Assembly: GCA_001510575.1 (NCBI GenBank)
Contig: LNGK01000001.1
Location: forward strand, 558,001-622,000
DNA: 64,000 nt
Reading direction: 5' to 3'
DNA from: Knoxdaviesia capensis
Lineage: Eukaryota; Ascomycota; Sordariomycetes; Microascales; Gondwanamycetaceae
Part shown: positions 21,985 to 34,779 of the stretch, in pieces
Layout of the letters: each line of letters opens with the position of its first letter
Numbering within the stretch: position 1 is the first letter of the stretch
Translations under genes and position numbers: made by a program
The notes under the pieces: model-generated
Databases searched by the model: none
Told to the model about the DNA's origin: nothing
The model's input: the letters and a program-made list of their open reading frames with translations, nothing else

Positions 21985-24913
21985 TTATATGCGCACGCGT
22001 CTCATTTCGGTAAAACGATGAACGCGGCGCACGGACAACGTCTCGTCACGGCCCGGCGCAACGCCGAACGTCCACAGACTGGCCGCCGGTGAGGTGCCGA
22101 GACGGTCAACCAGATCGCCCTTGGACTTGGTTGCGCGGAAGGCCGCATCCGCCGTGGTGGTGGGGTTGGCCACAAAGCTGATCAGCTCGGCCACGCACGT
22201 CACGCCATGGGGCAAACGGAACTGGTGGCGGCTGGGCAGGAGGAGAATGAGACCGACTACGTAGATGCCCAGCAGGCCGAGCTCGACGCCAAAGACGGGC
22301 ACGTTCGGGAAGATGCGCACCTCCTGTGTAGCACGGACGGTGAGGGCCATGAACATGGCGCCGGCAAGCACCGGAATGAACACCGACACCGTGGCGATCA
22401 GGCTGATAAGCGCCACGCGGTAGTGGCCGTTGCGAGCCGCCTTGAAGGTCGACTGGAGCGGCAGGCAGGCGGCGTAGTCGGCAAGGATGGACTTTGTGGC
22501 CGGGGATCCTTCGGGTCGCTCGAGCTCGGCCCACGGCTGCAGGATGCGGAGGGTAAGGTCGGGGGTCTGGAAAAGGAGGAAGAGGATCTGACCGATCAGT
22601 CCAGGAATGAAGCTGAACAGGAAGTTGGCAGGCGAGAAGCCATCCGAGTCGGGCCGGGCAGAGATTGTCGGGGCGAAACCATTCGTGACACGGGTTCTGT
22701 TGGCAAACGAAACGGCCAACAACGCAATGTACAGTCCGGTGGCAAGGGCAATAGAAGTCATGACTTGGTAGTTGCCCAGACACCACGGCAGGTAGGCGAA
22801 GCGGTTCTCGCGCGCATCAACGGGAAGGTTCATCTGGCTCAGGTCGGCCGAGTACACATTCTTCTTCTCGCGCTGCCACTGCTCCTGGGGCCGGCCAGCG
22901 TGCTCGTGCTCGTCCAGCTCCACCTCTGAGTAGTGGGAGCGGCCAATGCCGTACCAAAAGACACCGGTCTGGGGAGAATGAGTGCCGTTGCCACCGACGG
23001 GGGTGGTAGTCTCGTGCTGCCAGTATCCAAGGCGGTCCATCATGTGGTTTTCGAGGTGAGCCATAAGCTGTCTCCGGCTGCGCATGGCTTGCGTTCCCAT
23101 GTAGCTGCCCACGACGTTCGAGTGGCTCAGCATAGGCAGAATGTCGGCGATCGAGCGAATATCCCACATGATTCCAGTGGTGCGGCGGTTCCAGTAGCTA
23201 AACAGAAGGCCAGTAGAGACCAGATACACGATATAGATAGCCACAAGCGTGTAGGCAATGCCTTGAACAGCGAAGTAGCGCCAGGTTCCGTTATCGTAGA
23301 CAACCGTGAAGAGACATCCCAACAGCGGGAGGGTGAAGTTGAGCATCCACGTGGCAAAGATGTACACCTGAATCTTCAACGGTCCGACGAGATTCGGCCA
23401 CAGGAACGTCTTGGGGTACAGGTTCTGGAACAGGGCCCCAGATCGAGGCCCGGGAAGCGCCTCAGCCATGCGCGCAAAGGGAAGCAGGCGGTACGTCGCC
23501 AGAGCCACGGCCTGGGCGTACAAAAGAATGATAGCACCCACAATGGCCGGCACGATGCGGAACAAAAAGTACTCGGGGCTGCCCATCGTGTCAGGGTAGG
23601 CCAAGACACCGAAGCGTTGCTTCGAGTAAACAGCCGATAAAATCAGCAAAACAATCATGCCGCTAACAAGAGTAAACAACAGCAGGAACGACACAAGCTG
23701 GAGAACAACCGGCCGGTAGTTCTGCTGCGGAAACTTGATCCGGCGGGGATCGGCAGCCCGGACGCGCTCGTCGGTGGCGGGAATCCACTTCGATTTCCGG
23801 AAGTCTTCATCGGGCTTGGGGAGTCTCGCCGCTGCGGACCGGCCATTGTCAGAAGAACTCGACGAGGCAGGGGGCGTGAACTCGTTCATCGCCGGGGCTA
23901 GGAATTGCGAGGGGTCGGGGTGGAACGGCTCTAGAGGCTGGTGGAGGTTTACATCGCTGGGCAGATTGAGCTGACCGGAGGCACGCGATTCGACGGGGCG
24001 GTCCACGATCATAGCGGGGACCGGGTTCGCCCGAGCCGAATCTCGCTGCTGCGGAACATCGCCCTCGAAGCCGGCAGGTCCAGCCACAAAGTCGGACGCA
24101 GTGCTGTCGGAGAGAGGCGCACCGCCTTGGCGGGTCAGAGCATCCAAGGCAAATTGGATGTACGGGGTGTCGTCGACACCAGGGGTGACCAGCCCGCTGG
24201 AGAGGTCATCGCGGAAATTGGTCGTCTTCTCGCGGCCGGTGTTCTGGGCAGCGTCCATGGCCAATTGGGCTTCGTCGAAGCGAACCGTGCTCGACCTCTT
24301 TGCAGGAGGCAAGCGCAACGGTTGTGAGTCGCGTTTGTTCGACGGCAATGAAGCCCGATCGATCGCAGAGCTTGCGACCAGCGGGGGGCCGAACAAGCGG
24401 TCGGCGGTAGAAGAAGAATACACCGGAGCTGGGGCGGTTGGAATTTGCCCCGAGTACCTCAATGGGACAGCCACACTCTCTTGGTAAGTAGGGTGGGACG
24501 ACAATGGGGACAATGACGTCGGCGATCGCTGGGTGACGAGAGAAGGACGAGCCGCGGTGGGGGATCGGGGAGGAGAAGAAGCGGCCTGGTAGAAACGGTC
24601 GAGATTTGGGGTTAGAGAATCGTGGCCTTGTGTCGGAGATGATGATCGGGGCAGCGAATCTGGAGATGCCGCTGCCGCGGACCAGAATTGGGTTGGGTAT
24701 GACGGTTCTGTAAAGAGTGAAGACGATGTTAGTAAGATGAGCGAGATCTTTGTGGAATGAATCAAAGTTGTGTGAAGTGAGACTGAAGAAGTGGAACATG
24801 ATACGGCATTTGCAGCAACTATAAGTGCTGCGATATGCGGGTGGGTTCTGGGCGAAAACTGGGCACATACGTGATTTGTCCATTGTGTCGTACTCCCAAT
24901 CATCGAAGCTCAT
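21985..24913 (-). CDS. DUF3433 multispanning membrane protein
   Basis: Two exons (24913-24871 and 24707-21985) give 921 residues. Exon 1 encodes only MSFDDWEYDTMDKS plus one base. Residues 15 to about 345 are Ser/Pro-rich and disordered, on the cytosolic side by prediction. The membrane part has two halves of four helices each. The first half runs from VVLQLVSFLLLFTLVSGMIV (near residue 350) to IAYTLVAIYIVYLVSTGLL. A soluble loop follows (about 575-690), then the second half, ending with LGLLGIYVVGLILLLPS (near 820). This duplicated four-helix layout and the start SFDDWEYDT fit the fungal-specific DUF3433 family, thought to act at the plasma membrane or in wall and septum biology; the function is not established. 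The 163-nt intron has GTATGT and CAG ends. The gene is divergent from the FAS1 gene. Confidence 0.85.
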
Positions 24914-27180
24914 AGCTGTGAGTGGACGGAAAAAAGGTGAAGGTGATGATGATGATAGAGATATGACAGCAGCCCAAAAAAGAGAAGATCACAGCCAATG
25001 GAGGCAAGATGCGATGATCTGCACTGCCAGCGAACAACACCTGGATTTCTGCTCTTTTCACTCGTTTGCTGCAGCTATCTCCACTTGAATCAAATCCGGC
25101 GTGCCAATAAAAACTTGAAGATGCAAGATGATGTGCATTCCAGAAGTGCCAACAACCCATCAGCAACAGGCGCTGGCCTGACTTTTGTTGATTTGACGGC
25201 CATGGTGATTGATGCTGCAAAACGAGGCTGGGAGTGTGATGATTATTGGGGGGTTGTGGGAATGGGAAGGTTGGGATGTGATTGCGGGTGAGAAATTGAG
25301 GGTATTCCCAGCCACCTTTTTTGCGTAGTGATACTGTGAAACCCAGGGCGGTAAAAGTGGCGATATGGGGAACAGGGAATAGAAAAAAGAAATGCAGAGG
25401 GCAAGTCATACACGGACAATGGCCTTCATGAAATCAAGGGGAGAAGTTTCACTTACACAGGTAATTGGGGGAACTGAACGGTGGGGAGTGCATAAAAAAA
25501 GTATGTAGCGGGAAGAAAGAGATGAAGCTATTCACAAATTCACGATGGGACAAAGAATCAAGGTCATGGGCTTAGGGATTACATTATACACCGAGCATTA
25601 TTAGGGCTCATAATATTGTGTGTGCGTGCTGTCACGGAGATTTCCTGGGGAAGGAGCTTTGCACAGCTGCTCCTGCCCTTTGGTTCCCTCACCGCTGCTG
25701 TGTTTTTCTGTTTCTCGCTCATGTCTTGTTCGTGAAGGAAGGCGCCGATCATGGTGATTGCCAGCTCACACCTGCAGGTTGTACCTGCCATTTGAGTGGC
25801 CGGATGCAGGGGTACATGCGGCGCTAGAGCCATAAGAGGGAAGGCGGGCCCACAAAACGTGCACGGTCCAGCGTTCTGTCGTTGCCAGGGCAGGTGGGAT
25901 GGACAACTTGGGAAGGAACGCTCATTTTGGTGTGCTTCTATGGAAAATCGATGCTTCGATCGAACTCTTCTATGCTGAGAGGAAGGAAGGATCGGTCGAT
26001 GGTGACTTCTCTTTTTGGTGAGCTATTTTTGGGGGTCGAAGATGGATTTCAACGACATCTCTTGATGTTGCGGTGAGATGCACGTCCTTGTCAGAAATAT
26101 CGAACGTGGGCTGGCTTTTCAAGTTAATGGGGTTGGGCACTTTAGACAGACACCCTTTTATGATCGCCAAAGAGACCTCCCGCTTAAGTCCCGAAGTCTG
26201 GGCGGCGGGTTGATATTTCATCCCAGTATAACACGGCTCCAGCCTATAACCTCAGGAATTATGCTTATTGCGTACTGGGGATGTTCCTGGAAATCTGATG
26301 TTGTTGCTGCTGTACGCACAAGTCATGTTGTCCGGAATAAAGGCCGATTCCACCTGTCACTTGGGAGTGGATTTAGGGTATCGTGCATGAGTGTCGCCAC
26401 TGTGGAGAGAACTACCCTGCATGCAAGATGCGTATGAAGGGGTTTGCAGGTGGACACAGGTTAATATCGCCATGATCTGCTTCTCTGGCCACAATTGGGT
26501 GCAACGTGAGAAAACAATCCATCCCTCGTTTTCAGTCGACACATGCCATGCCAACTCCCTCCACAGTCTGGCAAGTGTCTCGATCGGAGCTCCCCGCACA
26601 CAATTCACATATCCGGATCCTAGACTCTGAGGAGGAGAAAGTGACATCTCGATCGTATCTTCCAGCCGGACCTATCGGAATACGTGGTTGAGAAATGTGA
26701 TTTCAACATGCATCTTTCGCCATCCCGCCAAAATCCGCATACGTCCAAGCTTCCCCACACTCTTCCCACCAGTAACCGCAGGCCGGGGAGCCGTTTCCCA
26801 CTCTCCAGCTGCCAAACCATCCGACTTTCGACGTTTGACAAATGGCAGCTTGCGGGGCGCGCATTCCAGCGGATGGAAATATATGGAATCGATGTTCTAG
26901 ACTGTCGTCCTAACGCTGGCAGGGGCACTTTTTCTACGGTTGCAAGAATTAGTCTGGCGAGTGCACACGAAGGCGTTCCGCAAACAGAAGTCGCGGACGC
27001 CGTATTCATCATTGCAGCGTCATTTCTATGTGAGTGATCCAAGTATATAAACCAGTGCGATGTCTGCATTTCCCTCCCAGCAAGTTTGGCTTTTTGTGTG
27101 TGTCTGAGTAGTTCTCCGAAGACAGTTCACAAGAGACTCTGGAATTTCATATTCATATGTCCTCCTGAACAAGACGCACA
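24914..27180. other. Divergent promoter region, DUF3433 and FAS1 genes
   Basis: 2.27 kb between two divergent starts. No open frame shows family resemblance. It should contain both promoters; the FAS1 gene has a leader with tataaa at about 27047 and ATG at 27181. Confidence 0.5.
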
Positions 27181-28564
27181 ATGAAATTCTCAATCACTCT
27201 GGCGTCGCTGGCCGCCGCCACGGCAGTGTCCGGCATCGTGGTGCCCGAGAGCATCGGGAGCCTGGGCCGCCACCTCACGCACAAGATGGACGGATCGAGC
27301 GTGTGGGACGTGCTGCAGGACCAGCCCGAAACGCACCACTTCGTGAAGCTGCTGGACGACGAGCACCCGGACCTGCGCGACCGGCTGCGCGAGACCAGTG
27401 CCAAGTACACCGTGTTCGCGCCGTCTGACGACGCCTTCAACCGCATCCCCGAGCACCACAAGCCGTCCAAGGAGGACCTGCGGCGCTTCCTGGAGTACCA
27501 TGTCGTCCATGGCGAGTACACCGCTGCCCGCTTGATCTCAGTGAACACCATCCCGACTGTCCAGGATGAGCGCGATCTCGGACACTACCACCAGCGTCTG
27601 CGCGTCAACGTCGGCCTGGGTGGTGTCACGCTCAACTTCTACGCCAAGGTTTCCAAGTCGATTGATGTAAGTATCTCAATAAATCCCAAACAAATCCCCC
27701 TGGTCCATAAAGTTGACATGTTGAAATTAACAAACCGCACAGTCTCCCATGAACGGCATCATCCACATCCTGGACGACGCCCTCATCCCGCCTCCCCGGC
27801 AGGGCGCGCTGATCGAAGCCTTGCCGGGCCACTTCAGCACCTTCGCGCTGGCGATGGCCAAGACGGGTCTGGGCGACGAGCTGCACAAGCGGCCGCAGCA
27901 GGGCGGCACGGTGTTCGCGCCGTCTAACGACGCCTGGAACAAGCTAGGCCCGCACATGAACGCCTTCCTGTTCTCCGAGAAGGGCACGCCGTTCCTGCGC
28001 GAGCTGCTTCGCTACCACATCGTCGTCAACGAGACGCTGTACTCCGACGCGCTGTACGAGGCCCGCCACAACGGCGGCGGCAAGAAGAAGAAGAAGCAGC
28101 CCGGCAAGTCGGCCGAGCGGCTCCAGGCCCCGCTCGACGGCGGCCACCACCACGCCGCGGCAACCCCCGCGGAGAAGGCGGCGGCGGCGGCGGCGGCGAA
28201 CGGCAACGAGGACCGCTGCGACGCGAGCAACCTCGCGTGGGCGGATAAGTGCAACTTTGTGCTCCCGACCCTGCTGCACGGCCGCAAGATCGATGTCAAG
28301 ATCAGCCGCTTCCTCGGACACCTGACCATGACGGTCAACGGCGACCACACCGTTGAGACGGCCGACGGCATTGCGCGCGACGGCGTCGTGCACTCGCTCG
28401 ACAGCGTGCTGCTCCCGCACCGCCACCACGGCAAGGACGGCAACGACGACGCCGTCTCCATCCTGCCGATTTCGGTTGACGACCTCAAGCACCTGCTGTA
28501 CAACTCGAACGTCGTGGGTGAGAACGCTCGGCTTGGCGAGCCGTACAAGGTTGCTGAGCTGTAA
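27181..28564 (+). CDS. Secreted fasciclin (FAS1) repeat protein
   Basis: Two exons (27181-27666 and 27743-28564) give 435 residues. Residues 1-18 (MKFSITLASLAAATAVSG) are a signal peptide. FAS1 domain 1 carries KYTVFAPSDDAFNRIPEHH (about 79-97) and LEYHVVHGEY. Domain 2 carries FSTFALAMAKTGLGDEL, GTVFAPSNDAWNKLGPH and LLRYHIVVNETLYSDALY. These TVFAPSNDAF and YH motifs are the FAS1 signature. Domain 2 is interrupted by a low-complexity insert (KKKKK, a His/Ala-rich run and eight alanines) before NFVLPTLLHGRKIDVKISRF and DGVVHSLDSVLLP. The C-terminus (EPYKVAEL) has no GPI signal, so the protein is probably secreted to the wall or medium, where FAS1 proteins act in adhesion. It converges on the next gene, with 218 bases between the stop codons. 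Confidence 0.92.
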
Positions 28565-28782
28565 GAACGTGCAGTTCTGAGACAGAACGCTGAGAAACGC
28601 CCTCTGGGTGTCTGTCCCAAAGGCAGAGAGAATTAGTCGTCTGGATCAAGATATGTTGACGGACTATACTTGTGAAAAGTTTCCCTTCTGGGCTTGCGCC
28701 AGGAACATGTCAATCTAAGTTAACTCGTTCATTAAGACCTTCATAAACCCGTGAATCGTAGTCGTAAACACCGTGCTTCGTC

Positions 28783-30167
28783 TCACTCGTCAAACCGAGC
28801 CTGCACAAGCTTCCACCCATCCACATCCAGCGCAGTCCACCGCTGCTCGCGATGCCCGCGCTTTGCCGGCTCGTCTCCTGAATCCCATACGCCGACATCA
28901 TCCAGCAGCACCTCGGCGACCCACACCATCGGATCCGTCTGCGCGGGCTCTGGTTCGCTCGATCTGCGCACCCGGGAGAGTAGTACATGCATGTCTAGAA
29001 TTTGCGTGAAGAGGAGCCCGTAGCTAGGTTTCACGGGGAGTTCCCCTGGCGGCGGGGGGAAGATTGAGCGGAGCGACGGATCGGCTGGGCGTGCACGCGG
29101 CGGGCCGCCCATGCCTGGGCGGTACATGTGCATGGCGGGCCGGAAGTCGTCCTCTGCGACTTCGGCTCGCGCCGCTGGGAGATCGGATGAGAGCGTCGCG
29201 GTAGTAGTTAGGGGAGGCTTAGTAGAGTTAGCGACAAGGACGAGGGGTTGGCTGTGTAGTGAGCGGCTGAGGGTCCGGAGTTGCATCCCGAGGTCGTCGA
29301 GTGTGGCATGGGCGCTGGCTTTCGGTGCCAGTGTGAACAGAGAGGCCAGGAGTCCGCCTGTGTGCGTTATGACAACGATGCATGGCTGCCCCTGGCTCAG
29401 TGGGCCAGGCGCCGGGTGCTCAGGCGCAGCGGGCACCTCAATCGGTGGGTCAGACGGCTCTTCCTCCGGGCTGGTCAGAGGTTCATCCTCGTCACTATCG
29501 GGGATCTCATCTCTCTGCGCTAGCACCGGCACCGACTCTTCAACCTTCTGCTTTACCGACACCTCAACACTCTTGCGCGCCGGCGTTTCTTCCGGGGCAG
29601 GTCCCAGACTGCCCTCCTGTGCCTGCACCAACTCCGCAGCCGCCTCAGCCACACCGCGCACATCAAACACCCGGACCACATCAACCCGCTCCAACACCCC
29701 GCGCACATCTGCAGCACTTGCCCCCGAGCCCAGCTGGGCCGCCACTGCACCGCGCAGCATGGGCAGGATCGAGCCAAGCGGCTGCGGGGTCATCAGGACG
29801 GCCGTGTCCCGGGTGTGGGCGGGGGCACACAGCGTATGTGCGAGGAATTGCAGACACATCTGTTCTAGACGTTAGGGTTAAAGCTCATGGTCCGAATAGG
29901 CAGGAAAAAGGCAGACAACGCAAAGAAAAGAAGACTCACGAGAATGCCGATGTCCTCACGCACAGCAGTCACACCCACCACCGTCCCGCGCTCCAACCCG
30001 CCCCGCAGCATATAGTCATCCAGATCATCGCACCCGCTCCGACACAGCCCACGGGAAACTGCGTTCTCACGGCGTGCAGCCTCGTGGTCGAAGAGCGTGT
30101 CCCCGGATTGGATGTCAAGGTCGCCCCATGGAGATGGGATGGGCTCATTAGGAGGAGGGGGATGCAT
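28783..30167 (-). CDS. Rad51-paralogue-like protein lacking Walker A
   Basis: Two exons (30167-29940 and 29859-28783) give 434 residues. The stretch LDDYMLRGGLERGTVVGV (about 49-66), continuing across the intron into CLQFLAHTLC, follows the start of the RecA/Rad51 core (LDxLLGGGL-xG...LCLQLA). Where GxxxxGKT should be, it reads TAVREDIGI, so the ATP-binding loop is not recognisable. A second core strand (QPCIVVITHTGG, about 244-255), a third (SQPLVLVANS) and a late motif (SYGLLFTQILDMHVLLSRVR, about 367-386) match the order of Rad51-paralogue ATPase cores. A long acidic insert (DEIPDSDEDEPLTSPEEE) sits between. It is probably a non-catalytic paralogue in homologous recombination, of the XRCC2/Rad57 kind. 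The start at 30167 is the first ATG of the frame. The family call is by motif order only. Confidence 0.6.
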
Positions 30168-31056
30168 TTCTATCAGGGAGAGTGAATCCTGAATGTGATG
30201 GTTCAAACATTCTGATGTGATAAGGACGTTTTGAAGATACTTGGGAAACTCGCACGGATGTGAAAGGTGTAAAGTTGAATGAAAGGTGCTGTTGCATAGA
30301 CATTTGGGATGTGGGACATCCGCCGACTACAGACTTATGGCCCATACAAGTCGCCATTATCACAAGCTTCACTCCAGACCCAGTTCAGCCGCCTGCTCCG
30401 CACAAGCTACTGCTCGAACCAGAGCTTTTACTTACGTACATCATACATTTCACATTCACATTTCATTCACATAGAGGCACAAAGTTAACAGTTAACGGAA
30501 GCGTGTTTATAATGAGTATCACGCGCTAGGTATCGGAGATCAAGGTTTCTCTCCCCGTGACAAACAAAAGGTAGAACAAGAATAAGGAGAATTAATAACG
30601 GTAAGGATAAAAAACGAAGCCCTTGATTTCCCATTTCCCATTTCCAGTTACAGAAGAAACAAGAAAAAACGCACTTCAACTTGCGAAAACGGATGAGATC
30701 AAAAGACGAAAACCGGTCAACATCTGCTGTTGCCAGTTTGGAAATCCCAAATAGTTCCCAGATCCTCCTCGAGTAGTAGTAAAAAAAGAAAACCGAAACG
30801 AAGACGTCGATAGCCGTGTTAGGTAAAGAACCTTTCGTTTCAGAAACACACCATAACTCCAAAAAGGTCAACCGAAGCAACCTTCTCCCATATCAACCAC
30901 ACAAAAAAGCAACTGTTTTGTGTTTTGCATTCTATGATGATCGACTCGCTTCGAGATAGCATAAAAGAAGTCTTGGGGACTTCTTCCCACCGCTTTTCCT
31001 CACTCCATATTGGACTTTCGGTCCCCAAGGCCGAAACGCTGGCTCAGCGGCTTCCA
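30168..31056. other. Tandem spacer between PAL1 and the Rad51-like gene
   Basis: 889 bases holding the promoter of the Rad51-like gene and the 3' UTR of PAL1, both on the minus strand. The A-rich part at about 30590-30930 (T-rich on the gene strand) suits a PAL1 3' UTR. No open frame is credible. Confidence 0.5.
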
Positions 31057-33336
31057 CTAGACAGCCGTTCCAGGAGCCGACGCGGGCGGCACGGTTTGGT
31101 TATCGGAGAGGGCCGGGCGTTGCTTGCGGCCACCCTTCAAGCTCTTGACACGAGCCAACAGGCCTCCGCCAGTCTTAGCTGTCTGCTGCTGTTGCTGGTC
31201 GGACGACTTGTAAAACGAGGTCTGAGTAGGGCTGAGTTCATCGGTGGCGCGTCTCTGCATACCGGCCGACGCACTACGCCGGTCCGGAGGAGACATGCTG
31301 CCGTTGCCGCCCGAGATGCCCGAGCGCTTAATCGTAAGGGTTTCGGGTTCGGCGTCGAATTCTATCAGCACCGGGCTCCGGGGGTCGCTCTTGTCGCTCT
31401 GAGATCCCGGAACAGCCGGGGGCAGGGGGATGCCCACGTCCGAGGAGCGCCGTCTAGCGTGGCCTCCCTCGCGGTTGTAGGCGGCCATATCACGCTGAGG
31501 CCGCTTGATGCTGCGGAAGCGCTGAGCCAGCGACTTTTGGCGCTGGAGACCGCCCTCTCCTCCCGTCTCGGCTTGTTCAGCCTCGCGCTTCTGAATGGCA
31601 GCGCGCGCAGCAGGGGTTCCCTCCAGGAAAGTCGATGTGCCCAGACCCAGACTCTCGTCTCCATGCAGAATAGAACCGCGGATAAGAGGGTCAAAGACAG
31701 GAGTGCTGTCAAAGAGTTGGTCGGAATGTGCGTTCTTAGTACCGGTAGCATAATCCTTGAAAGCCTCGTCATCTTTGTGGCCCATAAAGGTAGAGTGGTC
31801 GGGGCGCTTGTTGAGGGGGCCAGAACCACCCAGAACGTTGTTCAGCGAATCCTCGGGGAACGCTTGCATGGGAGCACGGCGGCTTCCCTGACGGTTCCGG
31901 TGAGGGTTGAGGGCATCATAGGGGCCATCGTGGTGGATCACTAAATAAAAAAATGCGTGTATTAGCATGGAACTATTCACCCATTCGATATTATTTGAGA
32001 AAAGGTCATGGGGAGGGGCTTGTGAGCGGTAAGGGGGGTTGTGAGGAATCACTTACATCCAGTACCGAAGATTCCAGTGGCATCCAGTTGATCAATCACG
32101 TCAAGTCGGCGGCTAGGACGAGTGGGGCGATCCTTATCACGGCTGGCCTCACGACGGCGACGTTCGCGCTCACGACGACGGATATCGCGGAGGTTCTTCT
32201 CCTCCTCAGTCATGGGAGGCTTGTTCTCCACAATTGAGGAATCCGAGTTCCGACGCATGCCGTGACTCCGATCAGCACGCTTATCAGGCGACCGGGAGAT
32301 ATCATTGCCTCGCTGGCCAGAAGGAACCCGCCGGGACCGCAGGGCGCTGTCATTGTGAGGCGGTCCACGGTGTCCGGGAGGGGGGCCAGGACGGCGCATG
32401 CGAGGATCAGGATGCGAGTTCGGGTTGGAAGGACCGGGCCGGGAAAAGGGCTGTCTAGCAGGGTCGCGGGAGGCGGGATCCTTTGATTCCTCGAGGGTCA
32501 TCATATCCTATAGGATGTTAGCATCACTCAATCACACCACGTTGAACAAAGAAAAAAAGAAACTTACGAATAGTTCCTCTGCGGTCTTGTCCGAGAGGAC
32601 TGAACGAGTATCTGCCCGGCTTGAAGTTTGCATTGGAGCACGCTGAACAGCAGCAACAGGGGCGGGATCGAGAAACGGGTTGCGGGAAACAGGTCGCGGA
32701 GGCGGAATGGGATCGTCAAAAGGTGAAGTGGGAGTCTGGCCTGCGGTGTCAGAGACAGGAGACTTCGCTCGATTCCGAAACGGGTTGTTAGACGCAAGGT
32801 TAAGCGTCAAACCTGCTGAGTCTGGTGAATCAGATGGATCACGTAATGATAACGTCAGTATAAGCGGTCGAGAGAGCCGGTTGAGAGTAAAGGTTAAGGA
32901 AACAGAAATAGGAAAAATAATTCAATGAGATACTGGGGGGGTCGATGGCAATTTATAGATGAGAAGAGAGGGGTAGACAATGATCACATGGACTCATTAG
33001 GCTGGAGGAAAATGGAGGGGGTGGATGAAAGCATCAAGTGTTTGCCTCATCAGAGGAGACGTGGCTCTTTAGCAAGGATGACAAAGAGCAGGCACGAGAC
33101 AAGGCAAGATAAGGAGGAGGAGAAGGAGGAAGGGAGAGGGGAAGGTGAAGAGGGGGAAGGAGGGAAAGAAGTAGGGAAGCCAGAACCAGCCAGGAGGTGC
33201 AGCAATAAGGAAGAGGCGGACTTAGCCAAGGGGGAAATGCGAACACTCCCTCCCGCAGATAAAAAGAGAAAAGAAAAGAGAATGCACACCAGGAGATGCA
33301 TATTGCAGAGGGATAAGACTCACTTGGTTGATCCAT
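31057..33336 (-). CDS. pal1: PAL1 family cell-morphology protein
   Basis: Four exons (33336-33324, 32821-32568, 32507-32057, 31940-31057) give 533 residues. Exon 1 is only 13 nt (MDQP plus one base). The join gives MDQPNSAGLTLNLASNNPFR, a Pal1-type N-terminus with NPF motifs (NNPFRNR and RNPFLDP) that bind endocytic EH-domain proteins. DKTAEELFDMMTLEESKD and a charged helix (EEEKNLRDIRRRERERRRRE) follow. The family core is LDVIDQLDATGIFGTG joined to LIHHDGPYDALNPHRNR, then RAPMQAFPEDSLNNVLGG. The C-terminal part is disordered and basic with a Q5 run. Fission yeast Pal1 works at the growing cortex and at sites of endocytosis to keep cells cylindrical; a hyphal-tip role is inferred. Introns are 502, 60 and 116 nt. 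A long purine-rich (+ strand) upstream region forms its leader. Confidence 0.9.
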
Positions 33337-34779
33337 TGTGTCAGAAGTTTGCTTGGCGCACAGGAAGGGGGCGTTATCTTTTGCAGAAGTGTGTGTAGCA
33401 GAGGTTGATACACACAAAAGGAGGAAAGGGAGAGCCACCAGAAGCAAGTAACGGTTTGTGTAATGCTTTGGCGGGTGTGTGCGTAGATGGCTATTACTGA
33501 GCCCAAACACACAACAGATACGGAAAGTGATCAAAGGACAGCAATGGTCAACAACCGTAGGTGTGTGTGGAAGCAGACAGAGATGCCAAGGACTATTGTT
33601 CAAGGTAAACAGTCTGGGCTGGAACAAATTGTCGGAACGCTGCTGGGAATTGTGGAACAGTAGCTGTATGGGTGTGGGTTACAGCAGCAGTTCTCCAGCA
33701 GGTGGTGTTTATTTGTTCGCAGGTGTTATGTTCCTTGTCGATCGCTGGAGTCACAGATGCACCCCAAAACAAAAGCAAAACTTGACGTGGCGGTGAAGAG
33801 TAACGACGGCAAAAATGGGACGGGATGGAAAACCGAGACACGATGTGATCGAGAGGGAGAAAAACCGTGACGGGAAAATGCTTCCTGGATGAATATAAGC
33901 GGAGGAAAGATCAGCAACGATCGACTGTAAAAATGATGAGATGAGGACGTAGTTAATATACCTGTCGAGTGGTATTTTTTTTTTCCTTTTGCGGCGGTAG
34001 TAGGCAATGCAGGAAACCTGACGTCTGATGCTCGCAGGGGGAAGAGGGGTAGCAGTACTGGTAACGATTGCGACGGGTGGTCCGTCCGTAGTCGATAGTT
34101 TCAACAACAAAAAGGTGATCGTCGCCCAATTTAATCGCCCGGCTAGGTACTTTGAGAGACAGCGATACCTCGAATACGAAACCCGATTCAGTTCGCAGCT
34201 GTTTTTTGTCTTTGTCTTGTGCGTGTCTTCAGCAAAAGGCGCGACACGGCGATTTCAGGGGAGGCGAAAAACCACGGAATGGTGATATCACACCAAGCAA
34301 GTAACCCGAAGGACTGGGCTACACAGAGAGAAGGCTGAGCGGGAGGAGGGAGAGCACAGTGCGGCTGATAGGCTGTGTGAGCTGGGAACACTGCAGTGCG
34401 TGGCTTGTCTCTTCTTTTATGGCGGTGGTACCGTAACGGTTCTCGTGTCCGTGTGTGGGTAAGTACCCGGTACAGAAGGGGGTGCGTGGGAGGGTGTATG
34501 AGGTTTGCGTGTTTGTGTGATCGGTGGCGGCTTCGAAACGACGGCTCCGGGTGGAGTCCGGGATTAACGGGAGTCGATAATTCTCGGAGCCGGAGGGCGA
34601 TCAAAAGGAGTAGTCGGAGGGAGGGTGGTGAATCGTAGGTGGATGCAGGAGACGGAAGCTAGCATAGACTGTTAGCACTCGTGGCTGAGAATATATGTGA
34701 GAGACCTCGTCATGTGAAGCTCACCCTCAAGATACAGTCTTGAAACCTCTATCGAGTAACACTAACGGTTAGGAATAGA

